This document shows, in pieces, positions 34,654 through 43,145 of a stretch of 64,000 nucleotides of DNA; positions within the stretch are counted from its first letter, which is position 1; each line of letters opens with the position of its first letter. The notes below the pieces were generated by a model. It did not search any database. It worked only from the letters and a program-made list of their open reading frames with translations, and was not told the DNA's origin. Both the position numbers and the translations under genes were made by a program. Source of the stretch: Dyadobacter luticola (GTDB lineage Bacteria; Bacteroidota; Bacteroidia; Cytophagales; Spirosomataceae). Where the stretch lies: contig NZ_VCEJ01000004.1 in assembly GCF_005860805.1 (NCBI RefSeq), forward strand, positions 1,240,001 through 1,304,000. Reading direction: 5' to 3'.

Positions 34654-35748
34654 TCACTTCTCAAAAAACAACCACTTCAACGCCACCGGGAACTCCTTCT
34701 CCCACTGCTCTTCGTCGTGCTGGCCTTTGGGATCTACGGAGGATTTGATGTTTACCCGTTTGTAGCCGAAGGCTTGGGTTTCAAGGGTTTCCTGCAGCTT
34801 TTTGAAGTTGGGAAGCATGTGGGCGCCTTCTTTGCCGCCGGCGTATAGGTATATGCGGCTTTCGAAGGGTTCGAAGAAATGTACGACGTCGAAATAGACG
34901 CGCTGGGAAATCCAGAGTGATGGGGAGAAAACCATGAGCCGGCCGAAAACTTGCGGGAACATTAGCCCCGCGTACAAACTTAGTAAACCGCCCACCGAAC
35001 TTCCTCCGATGCCTGTATTCAACCTTTCCGGCTTGGTACGGTAAGTTTTATCAATTTGCGGTTTCAATGTATCCGTGATAAACCTCAGGAACAATTCACC
35101 ATTTCCTTTGCCCAGTTTCGGGTTGCTGTAAGGCGAAAATTCCAGGATGCGGTCCACATCACCGTGATCGATGGCGACGATAATGATGCCTGAGGCATTT
35201 TCGTTCGCGAGTTTTTCAAGGCTTTTGTCGATTTTCCAGTTGCCATATTCCGAGCCTTCGCCGAAGAGATTTTGGGCGTCAGTCATATAAAGAACCGGGA
35301 AGCTCAGGTCGGGTCTTTCGTAATAATCGTGGGGGAGCAGAACCTGGATGCGCCGGGTTTTTTGGAGTTGAGGAATTTCAAATTTCTCGGAAACCGTTTC
35401 AAGAATGGGCGCAAAATCGGTTTTTGCTGAATTATCAATCTGCCACCGCGCCACGGTATCCTGCACAAGGCCTTCACTTTTCATCACGACGCGGTTCCCA
35501 TAAGGTTTGCCAAAACGGTCCAGTTCCACCTGGTCCCAGCCGCCGCGGGTGTATTTGTATTCCAGCGGTTCGGGCAATTCCATGTTTTCGGGAAACTGAA
35601 ACTGGTATTTGCCAGGCTCTATCATGGTCATGCGATACTCTTCGAGATCGGGTAGCCATTTGCAGAAGTTGCCGGTGATGTAAACCGGGCGTTTGTCAAA
35701 TGCAGGGGTACTTAATTCAATGGTGAGGGTTTCAACTAAAACTGGCAT
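34654..35748 (-). CDS. Alpha/beta hydrolase (esterase D-like family)
   Basis: 364 aa. The N-terminal 110 residues look like a beta-sandwich (ETLTIELSTPAFDKRPVYIT, then YKYTRGGWDQVELD), similar to the CBM48-like domain of many Bacteroidota esterases. The catalytic GxSxG is GSSVG with Ser251 and the His is near 344 (GQHDEEQW). It has no signal peptide, so it is cytoplasmic. It belongs to the putative esterase (ferri-enterobactin/carbohydrate esterase-like) group; the substrate is unknown. It lies 42 bp after folA on the same strand and may share its transcript. Confidence 0.83.
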   Translation of the reverse strand: MPVLVETLTIELSTPAFDKRPVYITGNFCKWLPDLEEYRMTMIEPGKYQFQFPENMELPEPLEYKYTRGGWDQVELDRFGKPYGNRVVMKSEGLVQDTVARWQIDNSAKTDFAPILETVSEKFEIPQLQKTRRIQVLLPHDYYERPDLSFPVLYMTDAQNLFGEGSEYGNWKIDKSLEKLANENASGIIIVAIDHGDVDRILEFSPYSNPKLGKGNGELFLRFITDTLKPQIDKTYRTKPERLNTGIGGSSVGGLLSLYAGLMFPQVFGRLMVFSPSLWISQRVYFDVVHFFEPFESRIYLYAGGKEGAHMLPNFKKLQETLETQAFGYKRVNIKSSVDPKGQHDEEQWEKEFPVALKWLFFEK

Positions 35749-35790
35749 TATTAAAATGATTCACTGAGAGTTACGAGGCCGCAAAAGTAC

Positions 35791-36291
35791 TCATAAATCT
35801 GCTCTTCTCTCGTAATTTACAAATTCGAATTTGAAAACATGCTTTTCATCCTGCCCGTGGACAACCCGTTCCGTCTCCGTCCAGGCGGCCGAGTCCGGGA
35901 TTTTAAAATAGGTATCTCCGTCTATATTGGTTTTTACTTCTGTGACAAAAAGCCGTTCGGCAAGTGGCAATGTTTGCCTGTAAATTTCCCCCCCACCGAT
36001 CACGAAAGCTTCATTAGTTCCAGTCGCTTTTGCTTTTGCAATCGCGTCTTCCAGTGAATGTGCCGCCACCACACCTTCAAAACTAAAATCCGGATTTTTG
36101 GTAATCACAATCGACGTCCTGCCGGGCAAAGGTTTGCCGATCGACTCGAATGTTTTCCTGCCCATGATCATCGGATGGCCCAAAGTCAGTTGTTTGAAAC
36201 GTTTCAAATCGTCAGGTAGCCGCCACAAAAGTTGGTTATCCTTGCCGATTGCGCCATTTTCCGAAACCGCCACTATTATTGAAATCAGCAT
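35791..36291 (-). CDS. folA: Dihydrofolate reductase
   Basis: 166 aa. Typical DHFR motifs: SIIVAVSENGAIGKDNQLLW, then HPMIMGRKTFESIGKPLPGR, AFVIGGGEIYRQTLPLAERL and C-terminal FKFEFVNYER. The enzyme reduces dihydrofolate to tetrahydrofolate with NADPH. It is directly downstream of fmt (10-bp gap), which uses 10-formyl-tetrahydrofolate, so the two likely share an operon. Confidence 0.97.
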   Translation of the reverse strand: MLISIIVAVSENGAIGKDNQLLWRLPDDLKRFKQLTLGHPMIMGRKTFESIGKPLPGRTSIVITKNPDFSFEGVVAAHSLEDAIAKAKATGTNEAFVIGGGEIYRQTLPLAERLFVTEVKTNIDGDTYFKIPDSAAWTETERVVHGQDEKHVFKFEFVNYERRADL

Positions 36292-36301
36292 TTTAATGTC
36301 T

Positions 36302-37222
36302 TTAAAACTTGTATCCTCTTAAAAAATCCCCAATCGCCAGACGCTTCTTGCCTTCCAGTTGCAGCTCTTCAATCGCAATCCAGCCGTCGGCGGTTTTGAA
36401 ATACAGGTAGCTTTTGTTGTCCGTCTTCATGTCACCAACATTTCCAGGCTCATCAGAATCGACAAGTGCAGTCTTGAAAATTTTGCAGGACAAACCATTC
36501 AATGTTGTCCAGGCTGCGGGGTAGGGGGACAAGCCTCTCACAAAATTATGAATCTGCACAGCAGATTTATTCCAATCAATCTCACAGGTTTCCCTGAAAA
36601 TCTTGGGCGCCGACCGTATTTCTTCCGGCTCTTCCTGTGGTATCTGCGGATAATTTCCCTCCTCGATCGCCTCCACGGTTTTTACCACCAGCGCAGCGCC
36701 TTTTTGCATGAGCCTTTCATACAAGGTACCCACATTATCGTCGCGGTGAATCGGCTCTTTTTCCTGGAAAATGATCTTGCCGGTATCAATGTCTTTCTCA
36801 ATAAAAAAAGTGGTCACGCCAGTTTCCGTATCGCCATTAATCACGGCCCAGTTGATCGGTGCGGCCCCGCGGTATTGAGGTAAAAGTGAGCTGTGTAAAT
36901 TGAATGTACCTTTCGTCGGCATACTCCAGACTACTTCCGGCAGCATTCTGAAAGCAACCACGACTTGCAGATCCGCCTCATAAGATTTCAGCTCTTCCAG
37001 AAACTCCGGGTTCTTCAATTTTTCAGGCTGCAAAACAGGTATTCCCTGCGACTCTGCGTAGATTTTTACAGGCGATTTTGTAAGATTTTGACCTCTTCCC
37101 GAAGGCTTGTCGGGCACGGTGATAACGGCTACAACATTAGAATTGTTTTCGACCAGACTTTGTAAACTGGGCACCGCAAATTCGGGTGTTCCCATAAAAA
37201 TGATTCTCAATGGTTTTGACAT
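36302..37222 (-). CDS. fmt: Methionyl-tRNA formyltransferase
   Basis: 306 aa. IIFMGTPEFAVPSLQSLV at the N-terminus, and FNLHSSLLPQYRGAAPINWA, the formyl-donor binding motif, identify Fmt; the C-terminal OB-type domain has VRGLSPYPAAWTTLNG. It formylates Met-tRNA for translation initiation. It is first in the minus-strand run fmt-folA-esterase and is divergent from the greA leader region. Confidence 0.97.
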   Translation of the reverse strand: MSKPLRIIFMGTPEFAVPSLQSLVENNSNVVAVITVPDKPSGRGQNLTKSPVKIYAESQGIPVLQPEKLKNPEFLEELKSYEADLQVVVAFRMLPEVVWSMPTKGTFNLHSSLLPQYRGAAPINWAVINGDTETGVTTFFIEKDIDTGKIIFQEKEPIHRDDNVGTLYERLMQKGAALVVKTVEAIEEGNYPQIPQEEPEEIRSAPKIFRETCEIDWNKSAVQIHNFVRGLSPYPAAWTTLNGLSCKIFKTALVDSDEPGNVGDMKTDNKSYLYFKTADGWIAIEELQLEGKKRLAIGDFLRGYKF

Positions 37223-37272
37223 ACGTGTGGCCGCTTTTGGATAAAAATGGTGTTACCATTCACAAATATTGT

Positions 37273-37280
37273 TATTTTTG
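37273..37280 (+). promoter_or_regulatory. Possible -7 promoter element of the greA leader
   Basis: TATTTTTG matches TAnnTTTG exactly. A transcript starting near 37287 would include the hairpins at 37351-37398. No TTTG is found at 19-20 nt upstream. Confidence 0.4.
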
Positions 37281-37286
37281 TCGTTC

Positions 37287-37407
37287 TTGAAAGAAAATTA
37301 TGGTGCATATAAAGTCACATAGCAACCGAAAAGACAAGGTCTTCTAGCCTTCTACTACGAGTGGTGTTACTCCTGTAGAGCGGTCTTAGAACCGTTCTTT
37401 TTTTTTA
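37287..37407 (+). ncRNA. Candidate leader RNA or small RNA upstream of greA
   Basis: About 120 nt after a possible promoter can fold into (a) a hairpin aagac / gtctt near 37331-37343, (b) a hairpin with tctac / gtaga and gagt / actc stems at 37351-37379, and (c) a terminator-like stem of about 8 bp at 37377-37398 followed by a T-run to 37407. Stems (b) and (c) share bases 37377-37379 and compete. This could be an attenuator for greA or an independent small RNA. In E. coli the greA leader yields the small RNA GraL, but I see no sequence similarity I can claim. Confidence 0.4.
37377..37407 (+). terminator. Rho-independent terminator before greA
   Basis: The stem agagcggt / accgttct (with one G-U) has a 6-nt loop and is followed by a run of T. 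It lies about 45 bp before the greA start, so it acts upstream of, not after, greA. Confidence 0.65.
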
Positions 37408-37451
37408 TCTGGATTTTCAAAATTTAAAGCATATATAAACTAAATGAGGTT

Positions 37452-37934
37452 ATGGCTAAGATTTCATACTATACGGAAGAAGGATTAAATAAGCTGAGGA
37501 ATGAGCTGAATGATATGAAAACCAAAGGCCGCACGGAGATTGCACGTCAGATTGCCGAGGCGCGGGATAAAGGGGATTTGAGTGAGAATGCGGAGTATGA
37601 CGCAGCAAAAGATGCGCAGGGAATGCATGAAATGAAAATCGCCAAGCTGGAAGAAATTATGTCCAATGCCCGCGTGATCGACGAGTCCTCCATCGACAAT
37701 TCCCAGGTTTCAGTTTTATCCAAAGTGAAGATCAAAAACCGTAAAAATGGAATGGAAGTCACTTACACATTGGTTTCCGAAGAGGAGGCTGATCTGAAAA
37801 CCGGCAAAATCTCGGTAGGCTCGCCGATCGGTAAAGGTTTGCTGGGTAAAAAAGTGGGAGAGACCACGGAAATTAAAGTACCTGCCGGTATGATGGAATT
37901 TGAAGTACTCGATATCAGCCGCTTCCTCGAATAG
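37452..37934 (+). CDS. greA: Transcription elongation factor GreA
   Basis: 160 aa. The N-terminal coiled coil YYTEEGLNKLRNELNDMKTK and AEARDKGDLSENAEYDAAKD, which carries the acidic tip (D and E residues around GDLSENAEY), is GreA's cleavage-factor motif; the C-terminal FKBP-like domain has the ADLKTGKISVGSPIGKGL tract. It restarts stalled RNA polymerase by stimulating transcript cleavage. Its leader contains a candidate attenuator. A terminator follows at 37952. Confidence 0.97.
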   Translation: MAKISYYTEEGLNKLRNELNDMKTKGRTEIARQIAEARDKGDLSENAEYDAAKDAQGMHEMKIAKLEEIMSNARVIDESSIDNSQVSVLSKVKIKNRKNGMEVTYTLVSEEEADLKTGKISVGSPIGKGLLGKKVGETTEIKVPAGMMEFEVLDISRFLE

Positions 37935-37951
37935 GAGTTTGCGCTTTATAT

Positions 37952-37996
37952 AAATGTTGGATTGTTAAATGAGCTTCATTTCGCAATCCAACATTT
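37952..37996 (+). terminator. Rho-independent terminator of greA
   Basis: A 13-bp stem aaatgttggattg / caatccaacattt with an internal smaller stem lies just after the greA stop; a T-run follows at 37994-37998. Confidence 0.88.
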
Positions 37997-38052
37997 TTGT
38001 TTTAGAGTAAAACCAGAATTGATTTACGAGGTAACATTCAGCACTATAAACT

Positions 38053-38382
38053 ATGAAATTTAAAGGCTTCGTTTTCAGCATTTCATCACTCCGGGTGGAG
38101 GGTATCGCCTTATTTCCATTCATTTTTATCAGGACAAAAACGCCGGGACGGTTCCTGATCAACCACGAGCGGATCCACATCCGCCAGCAGCTCGAAATGG
38201 GGATCTTACCTTTTTATATATGGTATCTGATGGAATATTTTATCCGCTACGTCCAGCACAAAAACCGTTATTTAGCCTATCTTCATATTTCGTTTGAACG
38301 CGAAGCCTACCGGAATGAAACCAACCTCAGCTATCTTGGAAAAAGACCTTTCTGGGCTTTTTTGAAGTATTTAAAGCAGTAA
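38053..38382 (+). CDS. Small conserved Bacteroidota protein with HExxH-like motif
   Basis: 109 aa, without a signal peptide or clear membrane anchor, though IALFPFIFIRT and LPFYIWYLMEYFIRYV are hydrophobic. The tract LINHERIHIRQQLEM contains HERIH, an HExxH-type sequence, and SFEREAY about 40 residues later could supply a third zinc ligand. The family is recurrent in Bacteroidota genomes as a hypothetical protein. A zinc-binding role, perhaps a minimal membrane-associated metalloprotease, is inference. It is the only gene between greA and the M42 peptidase. Confidence 0.75.
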   Translation: MKFKGFVFSISSLRVEGIALFPFIFIRTKTPGRFLINHERIHIRQQLEMGILPFYIWYLMEYFIRYVQHKNRYLAYLHISFEREAYRNETNLSYLGKRPFWAFLKYLKQ

Positions 38383-38438
38383 TTTGCCTTTCATTTTGAT
38401 GTTCAGTCCCCTAATTTTTAGTCTTTTAAACAATCAGT

Positions 38439-39509
38439 ATGGCAGATCAGAGCAAAGAATTTCTTTATAAGTATTTAAACAATGCATCGCCAACCGGCTT
38501 TGAATCAACCGGTCAGCAAATCTGGCTTGACTACATTAAGCCCTACATTGAAGAAACGATTATTGATACTTACGGCACGGCAGTCGGTGTGATTGGACCG
38601 GGGCAGGATTACAAAGTCGTGATCGAGGCACATTCAGATGAAATTTCCTGGTTTGTGAATTACATTTCCGACGACGGCTACATTCACGTCCGCAGAAACG
38701 GTGGTTCCGACGCCGCGATTGCTCCTTCGATGCGGGTAAATCTGCATACCGCAAAAGGTGTGGTAAAAGGCGTTTTCGGCTGGCCAGCGATCCACGTTCG
38801 TGACGTCGCCAAAGACCAGGTGCCCAAAGTGCACGAGCTTTTCATCGACGTGGGCGCTGCTAAAAAAGACGAAGTTTTTGAAATGGGCATTCACGTCGGT
38901 ACGGTGGTAACATTTGCGGACGGGCTGGATGAGCTGAATGAAAAATATTATGTCGGCCGCGCGCTCGACAACCGCATGGGCGGGTACATGATCGCGGAAG
39001 TGGCGCGGATGCTGCATGAAAATAATGTACGTCTGCCTTTTACATTATATGTGGTAAATGCGGTGCAGGAAGAAATCGGTCTGCGCGGAGCGGAAATGAT
39101 TGCCCGGAGATTGAAACCCGACCTGGCAATCTGTACCGACGTGACGCACGATACCCAGTCGCCGATGTACAATAAAAAAGAGCAGGGCGACCTTAAAAGT
39201 GGTAGCGGCCCGGTAATTTGCTACGGCCCGGCGGTACAAAACAATGTCCGCGATATGCTGATCCGCGTCGCCGACGAAAAGAAAATCCCTTTCCAGCGCC
39301 AGGCAGTAAGTCGCTCGACAGGCACGGATACCGATTCTTTTGCTTATTCAACAGAAGGTATTGCCTCCGCATTGATCTCACTTCCTCTGAAATATATGCA
39401 CACGACCGTGGAAATGGTGCATAAGGAAGATGTTAAAAATGTAATCCAACTCATGTACGACGTCCTGCTATCGCTGAAAGGCGGGGAGGATTTTCGGTAT
39501 ATAAAATAA
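38439..39509 (+). CDS. M42 family metallopeptidase (FrvX/aminopeptidase-like)
   Basis: 356 aa. The zinc and catalytic residues lie in VIEAHSDEISWFVNYISDDG, YVGRALDNRMGGYM, then VNAVQEEIGLRGAEMIAR and C-terminal MHTTVEMVHKEDVKNV. The pattern is that of M42 glutamyl aminopeptidases/endoglucanase-like proteins, cytosolic and often forming large assemblies. Substrate preference is not predicted. It is preceded by the HExxH protein and followed by a repeat. Confidence 0.95.
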   Translation: MADQSKEFLYKYLNNASPTGFESTGQQIWLDYIKPYIEETIIDTYGTAVGVIGPGQDYKVVIEAHSDEISWFVNYISDDGYIHVRRNGGSDAAIAPSMRVNLHTAKGVVKGVFGWPAIHVRDVAKDQVPKVHELFIDVGAAKKDEVFEMGIHVGTVVTFADGLDELNEKYYVGRALDNRMGGYMIAEVARMLHENNVRLPFTLYVVNAVQEEIGLRGAEMIARRLKPDLAICTDVTHDTQSPMYNKKEQGDLKSGSGPVICYGPAVQNNVRDMLIRVADEKKIPFQRQAVSRSTGTDTDSFAYSTEGIASALISLPLKYMHTTVEMVHKEDVKNVIQLMYDVLLSLKGGEDFRYIK

Positions 39510-39514
39510 TACGT

Positions 39515-39611
39515 GTCATGCTGAGCGGACCGGGCCGCCGGGCGGTCGAAGCACTTTACTGGCTGGGCAGTGTGCTCACCGGTATAGTGCTTCGACTACG
39601 CTCAGCATGAC
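39515..39611. repeat. Imperfect inverted repeat with the gtcatgctgagcg motif
   Basis: Arms gtcatgctgagcg (39515-39527) and cgctcagcatgac (39599-39611) are complementary, as are gtcgaagcact (39545-39555) and agtgcttcgac (39586-39596). The left arm carries a 17-nt GC-rich insert where the right arm has ta. The same motif is a common dispersed palindrome in Bacteroidota and other genomes. Confidence 0.85.
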
Positions 39612-39649
39612 AACTTCAACAACTTCATCAACATGACTTTCATCAACAA

Positions 39650-40702
39650 ATGGACAACAGGGCGAGGGGGCGTGGCGCGGCCATTAATCCCCACAACAAA
39701 TTTACAAAGAATGAGATAACCTATACCTCGGAAGACTGGCAGCAGTGGGAAGAGCCGGAAACCAATCCCAAAACACAATTTATTGAAGAGGAATCCAAGA
39801 CGCTGCTGAGTGTTTCGGACAGTCCCGATTTGGGTAACTTCCATTCTATCAATCCCTACCGGGGCTGTGAGCATGGATGCATTTATTGTTATGCCCGCAA
39901 CTCGCACGAGTATTGGGGCTTTTCTGCCGGACTTGATTTTGAGACCAAGATCATGGTCAAGAAAAATGCGCCGCAACTTTTGGAAAAGCTTTTTAATTCC
40001 AAAAAATGGGAGCCCAAAGTCATTCACTTTTCGGGCAATACGGACTGTTATCAGCCGGGCGAAAAAAAATACGAGCTTACGAGGCGGCTTCTGGAAATAT
40101 GTCTTAAATACCGCAATCCGGTGAGTGTTTTGACGAAAAACGCATTGGTTTTACGTGATATAGATGTACTCGAAAAGCTGGCGAAATTGAATCTTGTGCA
40201 CGGTGCGGTTTCAATTACTTCTTTAAATGAGGACCTGCGAGGTGCTTTGGAACCCAGGACTGTCACAGGAAAACGACGGCTGCAAGTAGTAAAAACATTG
40301 CACGAAGCAGGCATCCCGATGGGCGTCATGACCGCGCCGATTATTCCCGGATTGAATGATCATGAGATCCCGGCATTGGTTCAGGCGGCGGCGGAAAGCG
40401 GCGCGCGGTGGGCACATTATACGGTGGTGAGGCTGAATGGTGCAATTTCAACATTATTTGAAGAGTGGGTAGAACATCATTTCCCGGACCGCGTTGCCAA
40501 GGTTTTGAACCAGATTAAAGAATGTCATGGCGGACAGGTGAATGATTCACGCTTTGGGCTGCGGATGGTAGGCGAGGGGAATTTCGCAGAACACATTCGT
40601 CAGCTGCATGATATGGCCTGCCGGAAATATCTGAAAGACCGCGAGTGGCCCGAGCTCGATACTTCGCAGTTTATGCGTGCGGGGCAGATGAAGTTGTTTT
40701 AA
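39650..40702 (+). CDS. PA0069-family radical SAM protein (spore photoproduct lyase-like)
   Basis: 350 aa. The radical SAM motif is NPYRGCEHGCIYCYARN, with Cys73, Cys77 and Cys80 binding the [4Fe-4S] cluster. The downstream IHFSGNTDCYQPGEKKYELT and LRMVGEGNFAEHIRQLHDMA are typical of the PA0069/SPL-like group. It cleaves SAM to make a radical; the substrate is unknown. Some members sit near DNA repair or photolyase genes, but here there is no such neighbour. The DUF1343 gene follows after 35 bp. Confidence 0.93.
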   Translation: MDNRARGRGAAINPHNKFTKNEITYTSEDWQQWEEPETNPKTQFIEEESKTLLSVSDSPDLGNFHSINPYRGCEHGCIYCYARNSHEYWGFSAGLDFETKIMVKKNAPQLLEKLFNSKKWEPKVIHFSGNTDCYQPGEKKYELTRRLLEICLKYRNPVSVLTKNALVLRDIDVLEKLAKLNLVHGAVSITSLNEDLRGALEPRTVTGKRRLQVVKTLHEAGIPMGVMTAPIIPGLNDHEIPALVQAAAESGARWAHYTVVRLNGAISTLFEEWVEHHFPDRVAKVLNQIKECHGGQVNDSRFGLRMVGEGNFAEHIRQLHDMACRKYLKDREWPELDTSQFMRAGQMKLF

Positions 40703-40737
40703 TTTTAAAAACCTATTTTTAGAAAAATCCTGAACTC

Positions 40738-42003
40738 ATGAAACTGCTTCCACCCATTTTTTCACTCATTATTATCCTTTGCCTGACGTCCAACTGCGTC
40801 AATTCGTCTTCTCAAAAGAGCCCCGTGGTGATAGGAAACGACTCGGTCGGCACTATGACGAGAAATGGTGCTGCCGTGAAACTGATGACCGGCGTCGATC
40901 AGGTTTCGGAATACATTAACTATCTGAAAGGCAAGAAAGTCGGAATTGTGGTAAACCAGACGTCGATCATCGGCAACACGCCGATCGTGGATAGCTTAGT
41001 GGCGCTAGGTGTGAACATTGTCACGATTTTCGGGCCGGAACATGGTTTTCGTGGCACGGCCAGTAATGGTGACAAAGTCAATGACAGCATCGATCCGAAA
41101 ACCGGTATCCCGGCGATTTCACTTTACGGAAAATTGAAGCGGCCAACCAAAGAGCAAATGGCGCAGCTGGACTTGATTTTGTTTGACATTCAGGATGTTG
41201 GCGCGCGGTTTTATACTTATATCAATACATTAGGTCACGTCATGGAATCCTGCGCCGAAAGCGCCAAGGAAATGCTGATCCTCGACCGGCCCAATCCAAA
41301 CGGTTTTTTGGTAGACGGCCCTATTTTGGAAGACCACCTGCATTCCGGGATCGGTATGTATAAAATCCCGATCTCGCACGGCATGACGGTCGCTGAATTT
41401 GCCCAGATGATCAATGGTGAAGGCTGGCTGCCCAACAAAATGCAGTGCAAGCTGAAAATTATCAAGGTCGCGAATTACAATCATGATATGCCTTACGACT
41501 TGCCTGTAATGCCTTCGCCGAACCTGAATACGCAGCAATCGGTGATCTTATATCCGCATATTTGTATGTTCGAGGGCACAATCCTGAGCCAGGGAAGAGG
41601 AACCTATATGCCCTTTACGGTACTCGGCGCACCGAAACTGAAAGGCTTATACGACTTCACTTTCACCCCCAAAAGCATCAAGGGAATGAGCGAGACGCCG
41701 CTGCACATGGATACCGAATGCTACGGGCTGGACCTGCGAAAATATGATATGAAGCACATCCGGAAATCGGGCAAGCTGAATTTGGGCTGGCTGATGGAGC
41801 TGTATAAAGCTTACCCTGAAAAGGATCGTTTCTTTGACATGAGCCAGAGCAAGCAGATGGGTAATTTTGATAAACTGGTCGGCACGGAAAACCTGAAAAA
41901 GCAGATCATTGCGGGAGCATCCGAGGAAGAAATCAGGAAGAGCTGGGAGCCGGGACTAGGTGATTATAAAGCTATGCGGAAGAAATACCTGCTTTATCCC
42001 TGA
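40738..42003 (+). CDS. DUF1343 exo-beta-N-acetylmuramidase NamZ-family lipoprotein
   Basis: 421 aa. A lipoprotein signal ends in LTSNC (Cys20). The catalytic part has KVGIVVNQTSIIGNTPIVDS, IFGPEHGFRGTASNG and LDLILFDIQDVGARFYTYIN, then LILDRPNPNGFLVDGPIL, all marks of the DUF1343/NamZ family. NamZ enzymes are exo-lytic N-acetylmuramidases that remove MurNAc from peptidoglycan fragments. The lipoprotein location suggests action on cell-wall fragments in the periplasm or at the surface. Confidence 0.93.
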   Translation: MKLLPPIFSLIIILCLTSNCVNSSSQKSPVVIGNDSVGTMTRNGAAVKLMTGVDQVSEYINYLKGKKVGIVVNQTSIIGNTPIVDSLVALGVNIVTIFGPEHGFRGTASNGDKVNDSIDPKTGIPAISLYGKLKRPTKEQMAQLDLILFDIQDVGARFYTYINTLGHVMESCAESAKEMLILDRPNPNGFLVDGPILEDHLHSGIGMYKIPISHGMTVAEFAQMINGEGWLPNKMQCKLKIIKVANYNHDMPYDLPVMPSPNLNTQQSVILYPHICMFEGTILSQGRGTYMPFTVLGAPKLKGLYDFTFTPKSIKGMSETPLHMDTECYGLDLRKYDMKHIRKSGKLNLGWLMELYKAYPEKDRFFDMSQSKQMGNFDKLVGTENLKKQIIAGASEEEIRKSWEPGLGDYKAMRKKYLLYP

Positions 42004-42410
42004 TCAGGAACGCTCAACTAGTTGGATCTGCAAAGGAATTGTCCGGAAACAAAACATCCCGGGAAGAGTTTCCAGGGATGTTCAATTATTCTCAACGATA
42101 TTTAATTTAAGAACTATATACTGGATTTAGTTTAGGTTGGATGCAATATAATGTGTGCATAATGCCAAATTTCTTGCAAATCCTATTTCATCACAGTTAC
42201 GAATTTTTCGATCTAATGGATGCCCGGGTGTTAAAATTTTTTCTCATACACCCAGGCTACTGAATTGAAAGTCAAATTAATAGAGGCGGAGTCTACGTGA
42301 TGTGAAATTAGTTCTATACCGGTTTTCCCGCAAAATAATGGGGTGAAATCCAGGTTTCAGGGGGTGAAGATCGGGCGGTTGCGGGGTAAGCGAAATTTGG
42401 GAGCAAAAAC
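42004..42410. other. Intergenic region with a hairpin, 407 bp
   Basis: No gene seen. A hairpin with 8-bp outer stem aacatccc / gggatgtt (42053-42082) lies 50 bp after the NamZ stop, so it may terminate it. A 10-bp inverted repeat (gcccgggtgt / acacccaggc, one mismatch, 42222-42257) with an A/T-rich spacer is unexplained. No promoter or RNA gene is recognised. Confidence 0.5.
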
Positions 42411-43145
42411 TCAGGAAAACGTTTTGATCCGGCTCAGCAATTCGTTGCGGTTGTCATTCGTGATCGGAATCTCAATATCATTGATCATCACATGCACATA
42501 ATCGATCGCTGTGATCGCATTCAGGTTGATTATGAATGACTTATGAACACGGAAGAAAAAGTTGACCGGCAGTTGCTGTATCATGTTCTTCAAAGTTTCC
42601 CGGATCGTATATTTTTTCTTGATCGTATGTAGTTCCAGGTAGTTGTCATCGCTACGGATATACAGGATTTCGGCTAGCATGATCTTGGTAAACATGTGCT
42701 TTTCCTTGATAAAAAGCGCATCTTTGATCACCGTCGTATCTTCTTTTTCCGGCGTATCGGTTTCTCCGGCAAGCGCTGCCAGGCGATAATTTTTAAGCGC
42801 AAGTTTTACCGCCGTGTAAACCGTGATTTTCTGAAATGGTTTTTGTAAAAATGCGTGTGGGGCCGATTGCAGGGCTGCATTAACTACCGCAATGTCGTCG
42901 TGCGCAGAGAGAAATAGAAAGGGTATCCCAAGGTTTTCGCGGATGTGATCGGCCAGGTCGATGCCCGTCTGATATCCGTTTAAATTAATGTCGAGTACTG
43001 CGAGATGAAACACTTTGGTGGCTAGTAAGTCCACGGCCGTCGGATAATCCGTGGCAATGTCGTGCGCTTCATACCCGAACCCGTTTAACAGAAATTGTAA
43101 ATGCTTTGCAATGATAAAATCGTCCTCAACAATTAGAATGTTCAT
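42411..43145 (-). CDS. LytTR-family response regulator
   Basis: 244 aa. The receiver domain begins MNILIVEDDFIIAKHLQFLL with phosphoacceptor Asp52 (LAVLDINLNGYQ). The C-terminal LytTR DNA-binding domain covers about residues 145-244 (YIRSDDNYLELHTIKKKYTI, RVHKSFIINLNAITAIDY). No histidine kinase is adjacent. Because it lies immediately upstream of, and divergent from, the DUF4331/TonB operon, it might regulate that operon; this is only positional inference. Confidence 0.93.
   Translation of the reverse strand: MNILIVEDDFIIAKHLQFLLNGFGYEAHDIATDYPTAVDLLATKVFHLAVLDINLNGYQTGIDLADHIRENLGIPFLFLSAHDDIAVVNAALQSAPHAFLQKPFQKITVYTAVKLALKNYRLAALAGETDTPEKEDTTVIKDALFIKEKHMFTKIMLAEILYIRSDDNYLELHTIKKKYTIRETLKNMIQQLPVNFFFRVHKSFIINLNAITAIDYVHVMINDIEIPITNDNRNELLSRIKTFS

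Noticed and set aside
42221..42257. 10-bp inverted repeat after the NamZ gene as a new element
   Set aside because: One mismatch and no second copy in the window; could be random. Kept only as part of the intergenic region note.
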